Source: Saussurea involucrata
Lineage: Eukaryota > Streptophyta > Magnoliopsida > Asterales > Asteraceae
NCBI GenBank assembly: GCA_033807775.1
Contig: CM066312.1
Location: 27,191,696-27,255,695 of the forward strand
DNA: 64,000 bases
Reading direction: 5' to 3'
Positions 10,799 to 21,917 of this stretch are shown piece by piece (positions within the stretch are counted from its first letter, which is position 1; every line of letters starts with the position of its first letter). A program made the translations under genes and the position numbers. The notes under the pieces are model-generated. The model was not told where the DNA came from. It made no database searches and saw only the letters and a program-made list of their open reading frames with translations.

Positions 10799-11821
10799 CC
10801 ACTGAGATACATAATAAGAATTGGATATTGAGGTATTAAAGGTTTTGGTATGGAATGAACCATTGTCCATGATTTGTTGTGTATTTTGATTACAGATGTG
10901 ATGTTGAGTTAGTATTGAAAGGTTACCACCTAAGTTGGACAAAACCACTATTGATGGTGTTCATCCTCAAGGATGCTTCATTTCTTGTTTTAGAAGAATT
11001 AATGTTTTTATTGGATGGATTTGTTGGGTAAATTGTTGTTGTATTGATTGGTTGTTGTTAGGAAAGGTTTAGGGCATCAAATACCTCATTTTGGAGGTTT
11101 ATAATCGATTTGGGAAGAGTTTGGAGTGTGAAATCGTGAGGGTTTGGCTGAAAAATGCATGCAGGCTGGAAACAGGGCTTCGCGCAAATTTGGTTGCGTG
11201 GGAGATTGCACCAAACACTGGTCAGTGTTTGGTGCGGGTTTTGGTGTAGGTTTGGTCGTGCGGGAGCTCCGCCAGACTCTGTTTGGGCGACTTTCGCGTA
11301 GACTCGTCCCTCGATTAGGGGGTTTTCTTAGGGATTTTAAGGCTGTTTTTGAAGGATAATTGTAGTTTAATACCCTCGTTTGTCCCGTGATTTAGGTGTT
11401 TGGTTTGGACATTGTAGCATAAAGTGTGAGCTAAAGCGGGGATGACAGGTGAGTTTTTCTAACTTACTCTATTTGACGTACAAGTTTTAAATCCGTATGA
11501 AGCCTATTAAAAATGCATGTTTTTACATCGCTTTCTATTACATTGTTGTTGTGAATGTTAAGTTTGCATGCATTTGGGGCGGGGACATGTGATGGCCTTA
11601 TATGGGAGGTGTGACCCATTGAAATGCATGAATTCGTTTCATGTGATTCGTTGAGGGCATGTGTGGCCCGAGCACATGCCCTGAGCACGTTGTCACAGCT
11701 TCACAGGTTGGCGTGTGCATGTTGGTTTTAAAGGTGTGTAACGTTTATTAAATGTTGATATCTCGTTTTAAATGATGTTGTGGTGTGTTAATTGAGGGAA
11801 CTTACTAGACCTTCGGTCTAA
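10799..11821 (+). mobile_element. LTR-like sequence, left part (interrupted by CACTA)
   Basis: This stretch has no convincing gene; a 71-codon ORF at 11144 has no recognisable domain. Near its right edge, ACTTACTAGACCTTCGGTCTAA, continued after the CACTA element by CCCTCGCTTTTATAAAAC, matches the reverse complement of the LTR at 53846-55393 (ACTCACTAGACC..GGTCTAACCCTC). This supports a long-terminal-repeat origin, probably Ty3/gypsy and in + orientation. The left boundary cannot be placed. Confidence 0.5.
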
Positions 11822-11839
11822 CACTACCAAAATAACTAG

Positions 11840-12225
11840 TATCAGCGAGAGAAAAATCCCTCGCTAATCCCTCGCTAAAGCTCGGATCCGTCGCTGATCC
11901 GTCGCTAATAGTTGGCGAGTCAAATGGGCGTAGCTGATGCTATCGGCGACAGATATCAGCGACGGATTAGCGAGGGACTTGTATCAGCGACGGATTAGCG
12001 AGGGGTTGTAATCAGCGACGGACTAGCGAGGGATTAATATCAGCGACGGAATAGCGAGAGCCTATATTAGCGACGGATTAATATTAGTGACGGATTAGTG
12101 AGAGTTCTTATTAGCAACGGATTAGTAAGGGAATATATTAGCAACAGATTAGCAAGGGATTTGCGAGGATTCTGCTTACTTTTTAGCGATGGAAATCCGT
12201 CGCTAATCCGTCGCTGATTTTTAGT
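11840..12225. repeat. Left subterminal repeats of the CACTA element
   Basis: About a dozen degenerate copies of ATCAGCGACGGATTAGCGAG occur, first inverted (CGTCGCTGAT) then direct. In CACTA elements such subterminal repeats are the usual transposase-binding sites. Confidence 0.85.
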
Positions 12226-14898
12226 TATTTAAAAAAAATTAAATGAAATTCTATATTTCCTGTATTTGATAATACAAAACCTGCCCATAAATTGAAAATA
12301 ACAAACCGAAATTCTCCAACAAAAAAATGCATATTAAATAACATAATGAATTTTTCAAAATTTTATTTGATCAAAAAAATATTATACGTCACTCAATTAC
12401 TAGCTACACGACAATAGTCTAATCTAACGATCATCTTGAAGCTATGTAATCACTACTCCTCCAAAGTGTATATTACTCCGTAAACATATGTGTGCATATC
12501 GAAACATCTGCATCATGGCAACACAATTTCGTAAATTGTTACGTCAAGTTTAACAATTGTTCAAGATCAAACCAAACAGGAAAACCACAAAAGCAAGCTG
12601 GCATTATGAATGGGGTGAAACCGTAAAAACTTACATGAATGTTGTCGATGAACAACTACATCTAAAGATGTGAGCTACAAATCACAGGATTCTTTGGTAA
12701 CCAAACTGCGCAAAATATAACCAAAATTGAAGTTAAGCAAATTATATGAAAACAATCAAGCCTGCTAAACATTCTTATCATTCTTAGTTGAACCGGCCCC
12801 ATATATACATGAACTTACCTCTCGAAAGGAAAAATCATCAGCCTCAAGCATATGAATCACGTGACCCATTTTGGCCTCTTTTGAGAACTAGGATCTACAT
12901 AAAGTTGTAATAAGGTCACATAAAGTGTATTGTACACGATCCAAAATTTTATCCACATGTTTATACCACCAAATCACCAAAACCCTAAAGTTCTATCGAC
13001 AGTTTCTATTCAAGCTTGTTTAATACAACAATGCAATCAATTGATCATTTGACCTTATTCTAGTTGCAAGAAAATGCCCGCTTTACCTTTTTAGAATCAT
13101 CGGAGTTACAAATTTCAAATCTTTTTGAAACATGGTTGTGTTGAGTTTCAAATCTTCTTTTCTAAACATGGGTGCGTTAAGTTTTTTTACGGTCTCAAAG
13201 AGTAAAAATACAAGTGTCAATGATGAAGTGTGATTCTATGGAATACCAACTGATAAGCAATTTTAAAGAATCCCTTTACACACTCCTGAAACAGTTGGAA
13301 AGAAACCAGAGAATATCATGTTGATACAAGACAAATTAACCTTAGTTGTTCATCATGAACTGTAACAATTACTGGAACCCTAAGTTAAACAAATGTTCTT
13401 TTGGTGAATGCTTAAATCGAAGCACAATCGGGTTGAAATCGAGCAACAGGTCGTTAGAAAACTTAAGAACTCTACTAAATAATTCTTGTGACAGTAGTCT
13501 TCCGCTTACCAAATATTTCTGCTAAAACATAGGATGAAACCAAGAACCAAAAACCAAAAACCAGAACTTTAGAACAACGATTTATGCCACATATCGAAGA
13601 AACAACAGAAAAAATAACAAGAACCTCGATTTGTTGAGAGAGAGAGAGAGAGATGGTTCTTACCAGCCATTCTTCAAGGTTGAGAGATGATGCAGACGAT
13701 GGTCGAGATTTGAAGCAGGGGAAAAGTGAGAGGAAGGGCGTCAATACAAGTCTGTAGGAGGTAGAGGAGAGAGGCTCCGGTGGGATCGGGAGGACGAGAG
13801 GTGTCAGAGTGAGGGAGTCGATACAGCTCCGGTGATAGGATGCGATCGAGTGAGACAGAGAAAGAAAGGGTGAAATAATTTAGGGCAAAAGATCAAAGAA
13901 AGGGGTAACTCAGGAAAACAAAAAGAGAGGGAAATTAAAAGCAAAAGAGGGAAAAGTGTTTTGTGAAATTTCAAAAGAAAATTTTGACAAAATCTTATTA
14001 CGTTCAAAATTTTACTTAGAATAATAACTTTTAAATAATAAATATATTTTCTTAAATTATAAACTTATATTACTTTTAGATTACAGATATATTATTTTAA
14101 ATAATAAAACTATAAAATAATTGTTTGTTTATGAGTTCGAGCTTGAGCTCGAACTCGATTAATTTTTGAAAGTCGGGCTTGAGCTCCAGTATTTTTTCAA
14201 TGTTCGAGCTCGATGCTTGTTTATGAGCTCGAATTCGAGATTCTTTATATTTTGATTGTATAATTTATATAAATATGCCAGGCTCAAAAAAGTGTATGCT
14301 CGAATGGCTCGGCTCGGCTCGACTCGTAAATCTTTTTCAAACGGATTTTCTCACGTTAATCTCAACTTCTCACGATCTTTCTCCTATACATATATATAAC
14401 ACATATACACATCATATGATACATATTGTCTATTCCTTTCGGAGGAATTCAAAAATACTAGCTATGATGGCTCCGTTGCTTTATATATTTATTATATATT
14501 TTTGTATGTGATTTGTCTGTGATTCAGCACCTGAAGAAGGTATCAGTTGGTTCTTGCCTTCTTGAATCGATTCGAGTGGGGTGATGAATCTATTAATTTC
14601 TTCACCTCTTTTCCAATAAATCAGTATTTAATTATTCCTGGACTTGCAAGTAACTTACTTCTTATGGTCGTTTTTGCTGTCTTAAGTCGTCATCTTTTCT
14701 TTAGAAGCTCTTAATTGATTCCGTGCCTTAGCCTCATTCACATATACACATGCATATAAATCTATATACAACACAGACACAACAATATATATACCTTTAG
14801 ATTCTATTGTCGTTATCAACTAACACACACACACACATCATGTATACCAATATATAACACGGATCGACGAATACATAAAACAAATACACATAACATAT

Positions 14899-14940
<42 letters not shown>

Positions 14941-14959
14941 AAACAAGAAAAAAACCTCA
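12226..14959. other. Interior of the CACTA element, no identified gene
   Basis: Mostly AT-rich sequence. A GC-richer part at about 13640-13870 has short minus-strand ORFs without recognisable domains. A GAGCTCG-rich stretch lies at 14130-14320, CA/TA-rich runs at 14750-14900 and a TA microsatellite at 14910-14936. No transposase domain is visible in any frame. Confidence 0.5.
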
Positions 14960-15470
14960 ATCCCTCGCTAATCCCTCACTAATTAGCGACGGATTACAAG
15001 AGTCCCTTGCTAATCCCTCGCTAATTAGTGAGGGATTGACCACAAACTCAATCCCTCGCTAATTAGTGAGGGATCGGGTTTGTGGTTAATCCCTTGCAAA
15101 TCTCTCACTACTTAGCGACGAATTAGCGAGGGATTAGCAAGGGATTAGCGAGGGATTGACCACAAACTGAATCTCACGCTAATCCGTCGCTAATTAGTGA
15201 GGGATTAGCGAGGGATCGGGTTTGTGCTTAATCCCTTGCAAATCTCTCACTAATTAGCGACGAATTAGCGAGGGATTAGCAAGGGATTAATCACAAACCC
15301 AATCCCTCACTAATTAGCGACAGATTAGCGAGGGATTGAGTTTGTGGCCAATCCCTCACTAATTAGCGACAGATTAGCGAGGGATTGGCTTTGTGGTCAA
15401 TCCCTCGCTAATTCCTCACTAATTAGTGAGGGATTTTTTCCCTCGCTGATTTTCGTCACTAATGTCCAGT
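14960..15470. repeat. Right subterminal repeats of the CACTA element
   Basis: Many copies of AATTAGCGAGGGATT and its complement alternate with ACCACAAAC linkers. This side is about 500 bp, longer than the left side, and shows a higher-order tandem unit (linker plus two to four motifs). Confidence 0.85.
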
Positions 15471-15482
15471 TTTCTTGTAGTG

Positions 15483-15775
15483 TAACCCTCGCTTTTATAA
15501 AACTGAAAACTTTTACACCCAAGCAGGTATGTTATGGCACGAGCAAGGGAAAATGGAGGATATGAGCTCGGGGCCTAGAGTGTAGAAGGAAGTTTGTAGA
15601 TCGTGGCTTGACTTCCAGACTTAGTTTTATGATTTAAATTCTCAAATGTGAACCGTTAATTTCTAAGACTTGGGTTGTATTTACCTTATTAACTAAATGC
15701 TTATGGGCCGTTTAGGCAAGTTTATTTATATTATGTCTATGATTCCATGATTTAAAGTTTGGGTTGTTACGTTGG
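15483..15775 (+). mobile_element. LTR-like sequence, right part
   Basis: This continues the LTR-like sequence broken by the CACTA element and ends at GTTTGGGTTGTTACG, close to the GGGTTGTTACA end of the related LTR at 53846-55393 (reverse strand). The last base differs from a perfect TG..CA end. Confidence 0.5.
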
Positions 15776-16833
15776 TGAAGAGATGGAACAATTGTATTGT
15801 TTATGGTGTCTCAAGTTGGTAGCAAATTAGAAATGAAAATGTAGATTGGTGTTTTTGAAAATTGTGAAATGGTGTTTGACTAAATATAGCTAAATAGGTT
15901 TAATGATAAAATTTATTTTCTATTAATCTTTTTTTGGTTATTTAAAACGATTTGAACCCAAGTTTAATGATTTAACATTAATATATAAACCTAATTATTT
16001 TTATGTTGTTGTAAGTTAATTTTGTTTATAAACTAAAACATTTATTAAATTAGTTTATGTATAATCTCTTTATTTTATTTATTTATTTAGCAAGGTAACA
16101 AATGTTTATAAATAAAAACTCTTTATCTTTATTTACTTTTATTTTTTTCCTAATCAATAACTTAATCATTGGTTTATAAGTAATTTTATTTGTTAATTGT
16201 AAGGTTACACTGGTTCTAAGATTAATACTTTTTTAAATGCATCATTAAAGGTCTAAATTTTCGAATGTAACTGAATAATATTTTTTCTTGCAAGTATTTA
16301 ATATAACTTTGCAGCATAGGTAAAATTGAAGTCGTTGTAGATGGATGGAGAAAAACGGATGAGATAATCTCGAGTCTCGACTATATTATGATCATAATAT
16401 TTAACGATTTTTCTACCTATATTTCAAAAAATTAAGTAGATTTACCGGATAACGTACAATATTGTTAATCATTGTGCAACACGCGGTAGCAACTGGCAAG
16501 TACTAGTAGCCTTTTAAGCTTAAAAAACTTTGACGTCCATGGAATACTTTTCTTCTATAAATCCCAACACGAATGTCGAAAGTTGATTCTGCCAACATAA
16601 TGTTCGAAGATTATATTGTTGTACCTCATCCATGCATTAAGGAGAGTTAAATCAGATTCATCCCGTGAGAACTTGTGAGACCAAGACGATTTGAGGGTTG
16701 TGTGAATGATGTAAGAAATAAAATAAGGGTAGAGTCCATCACCAATAACAAATATCGATGGAGGATATTGTTAGAGCATGTTCATATGGTCGAGGCTTCC
16801 CTTCCACACAAGTATCTATTATGAGAAGAAAAA
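15776..16833. other. Gene-free AT-rich stretch
   Basis: I see no gene or bounded repeat here. The sequence is AT-rich with poly-T runs and short diverged fragments. Confidence 0.6.
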
Positions 16834-16842
16834 TAGATAATA

Positions 16843-18438
16843 GAGTGAATTACACCTGTGGTCCCTGTGCTTTGTCTAGATCTTGCATTTGGTCCCTAAA
16901 GTACACTAACTACGGTGATAGTCCCTAACTTTTTAAACAACTTTCACTCATGGCTCTTTTATATTTAACGTCGTTAGTTAACTGTTGTTATCATCCATCA
17001 TGTTAAATAAATTAAGGACAAATCAGTCTTTTAATAAAAGAAAATATTTAACCTAATTATTAATTATAAATCAACGTGATGTGAAGATATCGACTTTTCA
17101 AATGTGTTTTGACTTCTTCTTCCTCAATTCTTCCTCTTTCTTTCTCTGCAAATTTTGCAATTTCTATCGCAACTCTTCGGTTGACTACTGCTGGAATCTT
17201 TAAGGCAAAGCTACTACCATATGATGACAGTACCTCCAGTTACCGCATCCGCTCACCATTCCCAGCAGAAGGATTTCAGATTATCCGAAGAAGCTTCTAG
17301 AACCGGTGGTCATGATTCTTCCAATGGCGATGTGGACAGAAAGGTTAGCATTATACCGCTGAGAGGAAGGACCGGGTCCATTGCATTTGCAAGACCAGAC
17401 CTTGCTGTAGATGTCTCTGGTTCATCTTCTACCCTGGAACCTCTGTGATTGATTCCTCTTTAAGGAACATAAACCTTGGTTCTAATAACCGCTCATCTCG
17501 ATCTCCTATGTCCACTTCTGTTGCAGCCGCTAAGTCTTCTCATCATTTACATGCTCAATTCCACCACCACCAGCAACAAAGGCCCGACTCAATCTCCCTA
17601 GCGGAGAAACTCAATCAGAGGTCCAACCACTTCTCAAGTTCCATCTTCCCTTGCTTCAACAAACCCATCATCGTCATCCCTCAAGAACCTTCACCAATCC
17701 CAGCAACAAAGGGTTGGTAAAATCCCCAATTTCAATTCAGGTTTTCAAGATAAGCTCTTCAATTTATACCAATTGTTCCAAGTTTGTATGTGTATATATT
17801 GGATTTAGGGTTTATGTTGAAGATTTAAGATGAAGAGATCTGCGGCGGTGGGGAAGACGCTCACTGCGTTTGTGAAATGGGAAGAAGTTTTTTTGAAACG
17901 ACTGGATGGTACTTGCGTTTTCGCAGTTGTTGGCAAAGAGAAGAATTCAGGGCATGATATGAAGTCTTTGTCATCTTCTTCGTATCCGTATCAATATGCA
18001 ATTCGTGACAAATCGCTCTATTTGTAGTCGAATTTACCCTTTGCAGCTATGCAGTCAAAGGATTGACTGGTTTGCAGGTTTTGACGAATAGTTGTTCGAT
18101 TGTGGGTTTAGGGTGAGCCACCATTGTTGAGTTGCAGAATTTGTATAGAGAAAAAAGGAAGAATTGAGGAAGAAGATGAAGAACACATTTGAATAGTTGA
18201 TATCTTCAGATCACGTTGATTTGTTTTGAATTAGATTAAATATTTTGATTAATCAAAAGACTGACCTGCCCTTGATTTATTTGACATGATGGATGATAAC
18301 AACAGTTAACAAACGATGTTAAATATAGAAGGACCATGAGTGAAAGCTGTTTAAAAAATTAACCATCGTAGTTAGTGTATTTTAGGAACCAAATCCAAAA
18401 TCTAGACAAAGCACAAGGACCACCGGTGTAATTCACTC
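16843..18438. mobile_element. Pack-MULE-like element with 9-bp TSD
   Basis: Long terminal inverted repeats of about 300 bp (16843 to about 17150, and about 18130-18438) both begin GAGTGAATTACACC. The flanks carry a perfect 9-bp duplication TAGATAATA (16834-16842 and 18439-18447), the Mutator hallmark. The 1,596-bp element has no transposase. Its interior (about 17150-18130) is more GC-rich and gene-like, with short + strand ORFs (17109-17300, 17221-17448, 17445-17720, 17830-18027) in different frames, including a His/Gln-rich tract. I do not recognise the source gene, so captured host gene fragments are an inference from composition. Confidence 0.88.
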
Positions 18439-18511
18439 TAGATAATAATATAAATAAATAAAGAAAAAAGTCAAAAATGTCACATAATTAAATCCGACCC
18501 TCCCAATATAA

Positions 18512-18604
18512 TAGAAATGTCACAGTTTCATAAAGACATGTACTAGAAATGTCACAATTTCATAAAGACATGTACTAGAAATGTCACAATTTCATAAAGA
18601 CGAG
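18512..18604. repeat. 32-bp tandem repeat, about 2.9 copies
   Basis: The unit TAGAAATGTCACAATTTCAT.. starts at 18512, 18544 and 18576. It lies downstream of the neprosin gene's 3' end. Confidence 0.9.
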
Positions 18605-18867
18605 ACGACAAACCCAAATACTTACACTTTGCAGTTTTGTAGAGTCGTCATGATTAAAAACTTACAAACGCAAATCAAAAGAATTAATGCATAGACATAC
18701 GTATTTTGTTTCTAGCATGCCCGTATGAGATAAACCAAGTACACGGAATTAGGAGACTCGTACATAATTACATCTACAATAATACATACCAACTCAATGA
18801 TGTTTTTTCTATCCACACTTTCACACCTCAACACCAAATGCAATGTTCATTCTTTTCTTATCAAGCT

Positions 18868-21536
18868 TTACGGGCAGTTGGGATTTCTACCGGGTCCACC
18901 ATAGTATATGTAGCTGCCCCAACCATCGTTCCTGCCCGTTTGAACATCGTAGCAGTTAGCCTCCTCGGTGAAGGTTTGTATGTCTTTAGGAGCCCTTAGA
19001 CTGTTTGATCCATCCACTATTTGAACATTTCTGAAGTAACTGGATTTACTGAAACCTTCTTCAGGGAAATGGCCACTGCCCATCTGCGTAGTTGTGTGTT
19101 GCCCATCAGATGCTGAGTTAACCACCTCTCCTCCCCATTGAATCATCGATGCACTTTCACTTAAGTAAGAAAATATCGAGCCTGGCCAGTATCCGAGTAC
19201 TTTCCCGTTCCCAAATTGCATCCACCAATTCCCTTGCTCGGGGTCCTAATTAATCAATTGTACCAAATGCATCAATAATCACTACAACAAAAATGGGTCT
19301 TTTAGGTGCCCCAAGCGTCGTAATAAGCACTTAAATGAAAACTTAAGTTATCGACGAAGTTGGACAAGCTAACAAGAGTCGCAGGACATATAAAATATAT
19401 CAATCTTGTTCACCTTTTTATATGACATTTTTGAAAAGTGTAATATTAGCATTACTATATACTAGTCATCGTACCCGCACGATGCAGCGGGACGCAATTC
19501 GATTATGAAACCAAATACTCAAATCCTCAATCTTGCTACCTACTTTGTAAGTGCGATTTACTTTTTGTGTCATATGTAATGTCTTTAGATAAAACACATG
19601 GTCCTTGGTCCTCTAAGATTCAAGTCTCATTCATTAGTGAATTCCCATTAAAATGTGTATTAAAACCAAGGGTACACCATAAATGAAAGTAGGACATGTT
19701 CTAGACCAAACTTTATTTAATATCCTGCCTCCAACTTTAGACACAAAATGGTCCTATCTTGCTGTGCATATTAATTTCTGTTAGTCATTTGCCAAACCCC
19801 ATATCCTATGACTTCTAAGAAATTAAATCACAACTTCAAATTTGGTTCTTGGTTGATTTTTATGTAAAAATGTAACCACATATAATGGGAAAGGAAAGAT
19901 TTTGAAAAAGTTGTTTAAATATATAGTAAAATAACATGTAAATTTTGAATTGTTGACTACTATGATTGACATTATAAATAGAGATGCTATTAACAGAGAC
20001 AGAAAAGGAAATTATTACCCTGAAAACCAGATGTCAAAGATTCTCTATTTTTAAATATGTTCTACTTTCTCATAGTTGAATAATTTCATGGCCATGTTAC
20101 TTTAAATATTGGGAAACCATGACTGATGCAGTCGACATCCCACTTGGCTATTGTAAGGCCTTGAATGTATGCGCACAATGTGATAATTAATAATGTTAGT
20201 AATTATTATTTCAAGTAGTTTAAGCAAAGAGATAAGAAGTATGAATTGTTTAAGAACATATATACCTTCCAGATAAGTATGCTGATATCATATTGGGAAC
20301 CATGATATTTAGAAATAGGAGAAATGCTGGCCCCCAATGCTATCTCATTGTTGATTTGAATGAATCCTGAGCACAGAAGGTTGTAACAGCCTGTGTCTTG
20401 ATATGCATCACTCTGCCAATATTTTTAAACTTAATGGACCCACAAATGTACCATTTTATCAGAATCCTATGCAAACCAATTAATTATGGGGATCACATAA
20501 AATAGCAACTATTTTTTTTTAATCCTAATTACATATTTGTCCTCAAAGCTGTTTCCTGGATCTTGGAAGAAGGTTTTTACTGATAAAGGCATCAAAGATT
20601 CAATTATATTCATGAAACTAGTTGAACTTACAGTCCAGTATGTGAAGAATCTGGTGTTGCTATCCCCATATAGATCTGGGCTCACCTGAAATTGATATGT
20701 GTTAAATGATGGGAAATTAAGTTTGGAATTCTATATACGATAATATTGTTGAAAAAATTAAATTATGGTTGTACCTGCCAACCAGCTTCAATGCTGTTGA
20801 GATCTGAAGCAAAAGAGCCTCCTAATAACCATATTTGAGACAAGCTGAATTCATTGGGCTGCTGTATTTTAGGGTCCCAAACATTCATGGTTGCCTTTGC
20901 TCCATAAAACTCTCCTTCAACATAGGCAATTGCATGCTAAATGAACTCCAAAATCAAAGATAACACAAGCAATTTAGATTCAGTGTATTATATTAACACA
21001 TTAAGGTCGACTTGAAAATCGAAGATAAGATTGAATTATGTACCTGATGTCCACTTTGATTGATGAGGTCAAGATCAACAGAAGTTGGATGGGCAACAAG
21101 GGAGAGGCTGTTCTTCTTCTTCTTCCCATAACTCTTGATTCTGAGGATGTCCTCTTTCTTGGTTCTTCTAACAGGGATTGTCCCTTTTGGGCATTTCCCA
21201 TTTTCATGCCATAATTGAGAAATTGGTGGTGCCTGCTTTTTTGATGATTTCTCTTTTGATGAAGACTTCATCATGGCCGACACTTTAACGCTCTCATCAT
21301 TTATCCCATTTGGATGAAAACTTGGACTCGTCTATAACCATAAAAAACATAAATATATCAAACCCTCTTCAGATTTCAATTCTAACATGAAAAACGCATC
21401 ATAATTGTATAGTCCCTGTTCATCTATGGTGTTTTCCCTCCCATTTGCCTCAATTTAAAAGGAACATCACACCAAACTTTCGACTCTATAGCATTATTAA
21501 CCCTCTTCAGACTCCAAAACAACACAACAACACACT

Positions 21537-21577
<41 letters not shown>

Positions 21578-21917
21578 GAGACCTGAATGGTGTGATTTTT
21601 TAGGGCAGGATGATAAAAAGCTGCTTGATGAGAGATATGAACACAGTCGATTATATCGCCATCCGGGCTCTGTTGAATGCATTATAACAAATCTCAAATC
21701 AACACATGAGAATAATAACAAATACACACAAGTAGAACAAGTAAGAAATAGAAGAGGGATACTAAACCTTGATGGATTTTATTGAACGTTTGTTCAAACG
21801 ATTCAAATGCTTCAGAATCTCAACCTTCTCGCTAGAACCCAAACTCCCATTTCCGGCAGCATAACATAAAATCAGCAGATACAGAACCACAGCCGAACGG
21901 GAAAAGATATTATTCAT
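18868..21917 (-). CDS. Neprosin-domain (DUF239) secreted peptidase-like protein
   Basis: Seven exons join in phase: 21917-21768, 21669-21583, 21331-21044, 20936-20775, 20685-20632, 20412-20266 and 19245-18868, giving 421 residues, normal for the family. The protein starts with a hydrophobic signal peptide (FSRSAVVLYLLILCYAAG). The neprosin activation region follows (KVEILKHLNRLNKRSIKSIK, then SPDGDIIDCVHISHQAAF), and then the neprosin domain (HAIAYVEGEFYGAKATMNVW, NEFSLSQIW, SIEAGWQVSPDLYG, GCYNLLCSGFIQINNEIALG). It ends GGPGRNPNCP. Founding member neprosin of pitcher plants is a secreted proline-specific endopeptidase with two catalytic glutamates; the glutamates in NEFSLSQ and INNEIALG are plausible equivalents, which I infer. 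All splice sites are GT..AG and nothing is broken. Secretion to the cell wall or apoplast is predicted. The last intron (20265-19246) is about 1 kb. Confidence 0.93.
19280..19310 (+). mobile_element. Single CACTA-like terminus in neprosin intron 6
   Basis: CACTACAACAAAAATGGGTC starts at 19280 and resembles a CACTA terminal repeat. No partner end with the inverse sequence is seen in the intron, so this may be a remnant or chance. Confidence 0.25.
19462..19500 (-). mobile_element. Candidate Helitron 3' end in neprosin intron 6
   Basis: Read on the minus strand, a GC-rich hairpin (CCCGC..loop..GCGGG, within about 19470-19492) is followed closely by CTAG and then a T, the layout of a Helitron 3' end inserted at an A/T dinucleotide. 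The 5' TC end was not located, so the extent is unknown. Confidence 0.35.
21541..21573. repeat. (AG)n microsatellite in neprosin intron 2
   Basis: About 16 AG units lie just beyond the splice donor at 21582, inside the intron between exons 2 and 3. Confidence 0.9.

Larger units (their letters stand above)
11822..15482. mobile_element. Non-autonomous CACTA (En/Spm) element, TSD TAA
   Basis: The element opens CACTACCAAAATAACTAG and closes with the inverse of CACTACAAGAAAACTGG. It is flanked by TAA on both sides (11819-11821 and 15483-15485), the 3-bp duplication expected of CACTA elements. Removing it with one TAA restores GGTCTAACCCTC, which is found intact in a related LTR near 54075 (reverse strand). 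Subterminal repeats of the form AGCGACGGATTAGCGAGGGA fill both ends. The 3,661-bp length and absence of a transposase ORF make it non-autonomous. The interior is AT-rich. On the minus strand near 13670 it shows a pyrimidine-rich leader, an ATG and a possible splice donor (ATGGCTGGTAAGA), so it may carry a captured gene start; I cannot identify it. Confidence 0.88.

Noticed and set aside
11144..11359. 71-codon ORF in the LTR-like stretch
   Set aside because: No domain, surrounded by LTR-like sequence, length within chance expectation.
17109..18027. Four short + strand ORFs in the Pack-MULE-like element as separate genes
   Set aside because: They switch frames, lack recognisable domains and lie between the inverted repeats; better read as captured fragments.
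20993..21283. Separate small minus-strand gene with an internal start at 21283
   Set aside because: It is exon 3 of the neprosin gene; splice phases fit at both ends.
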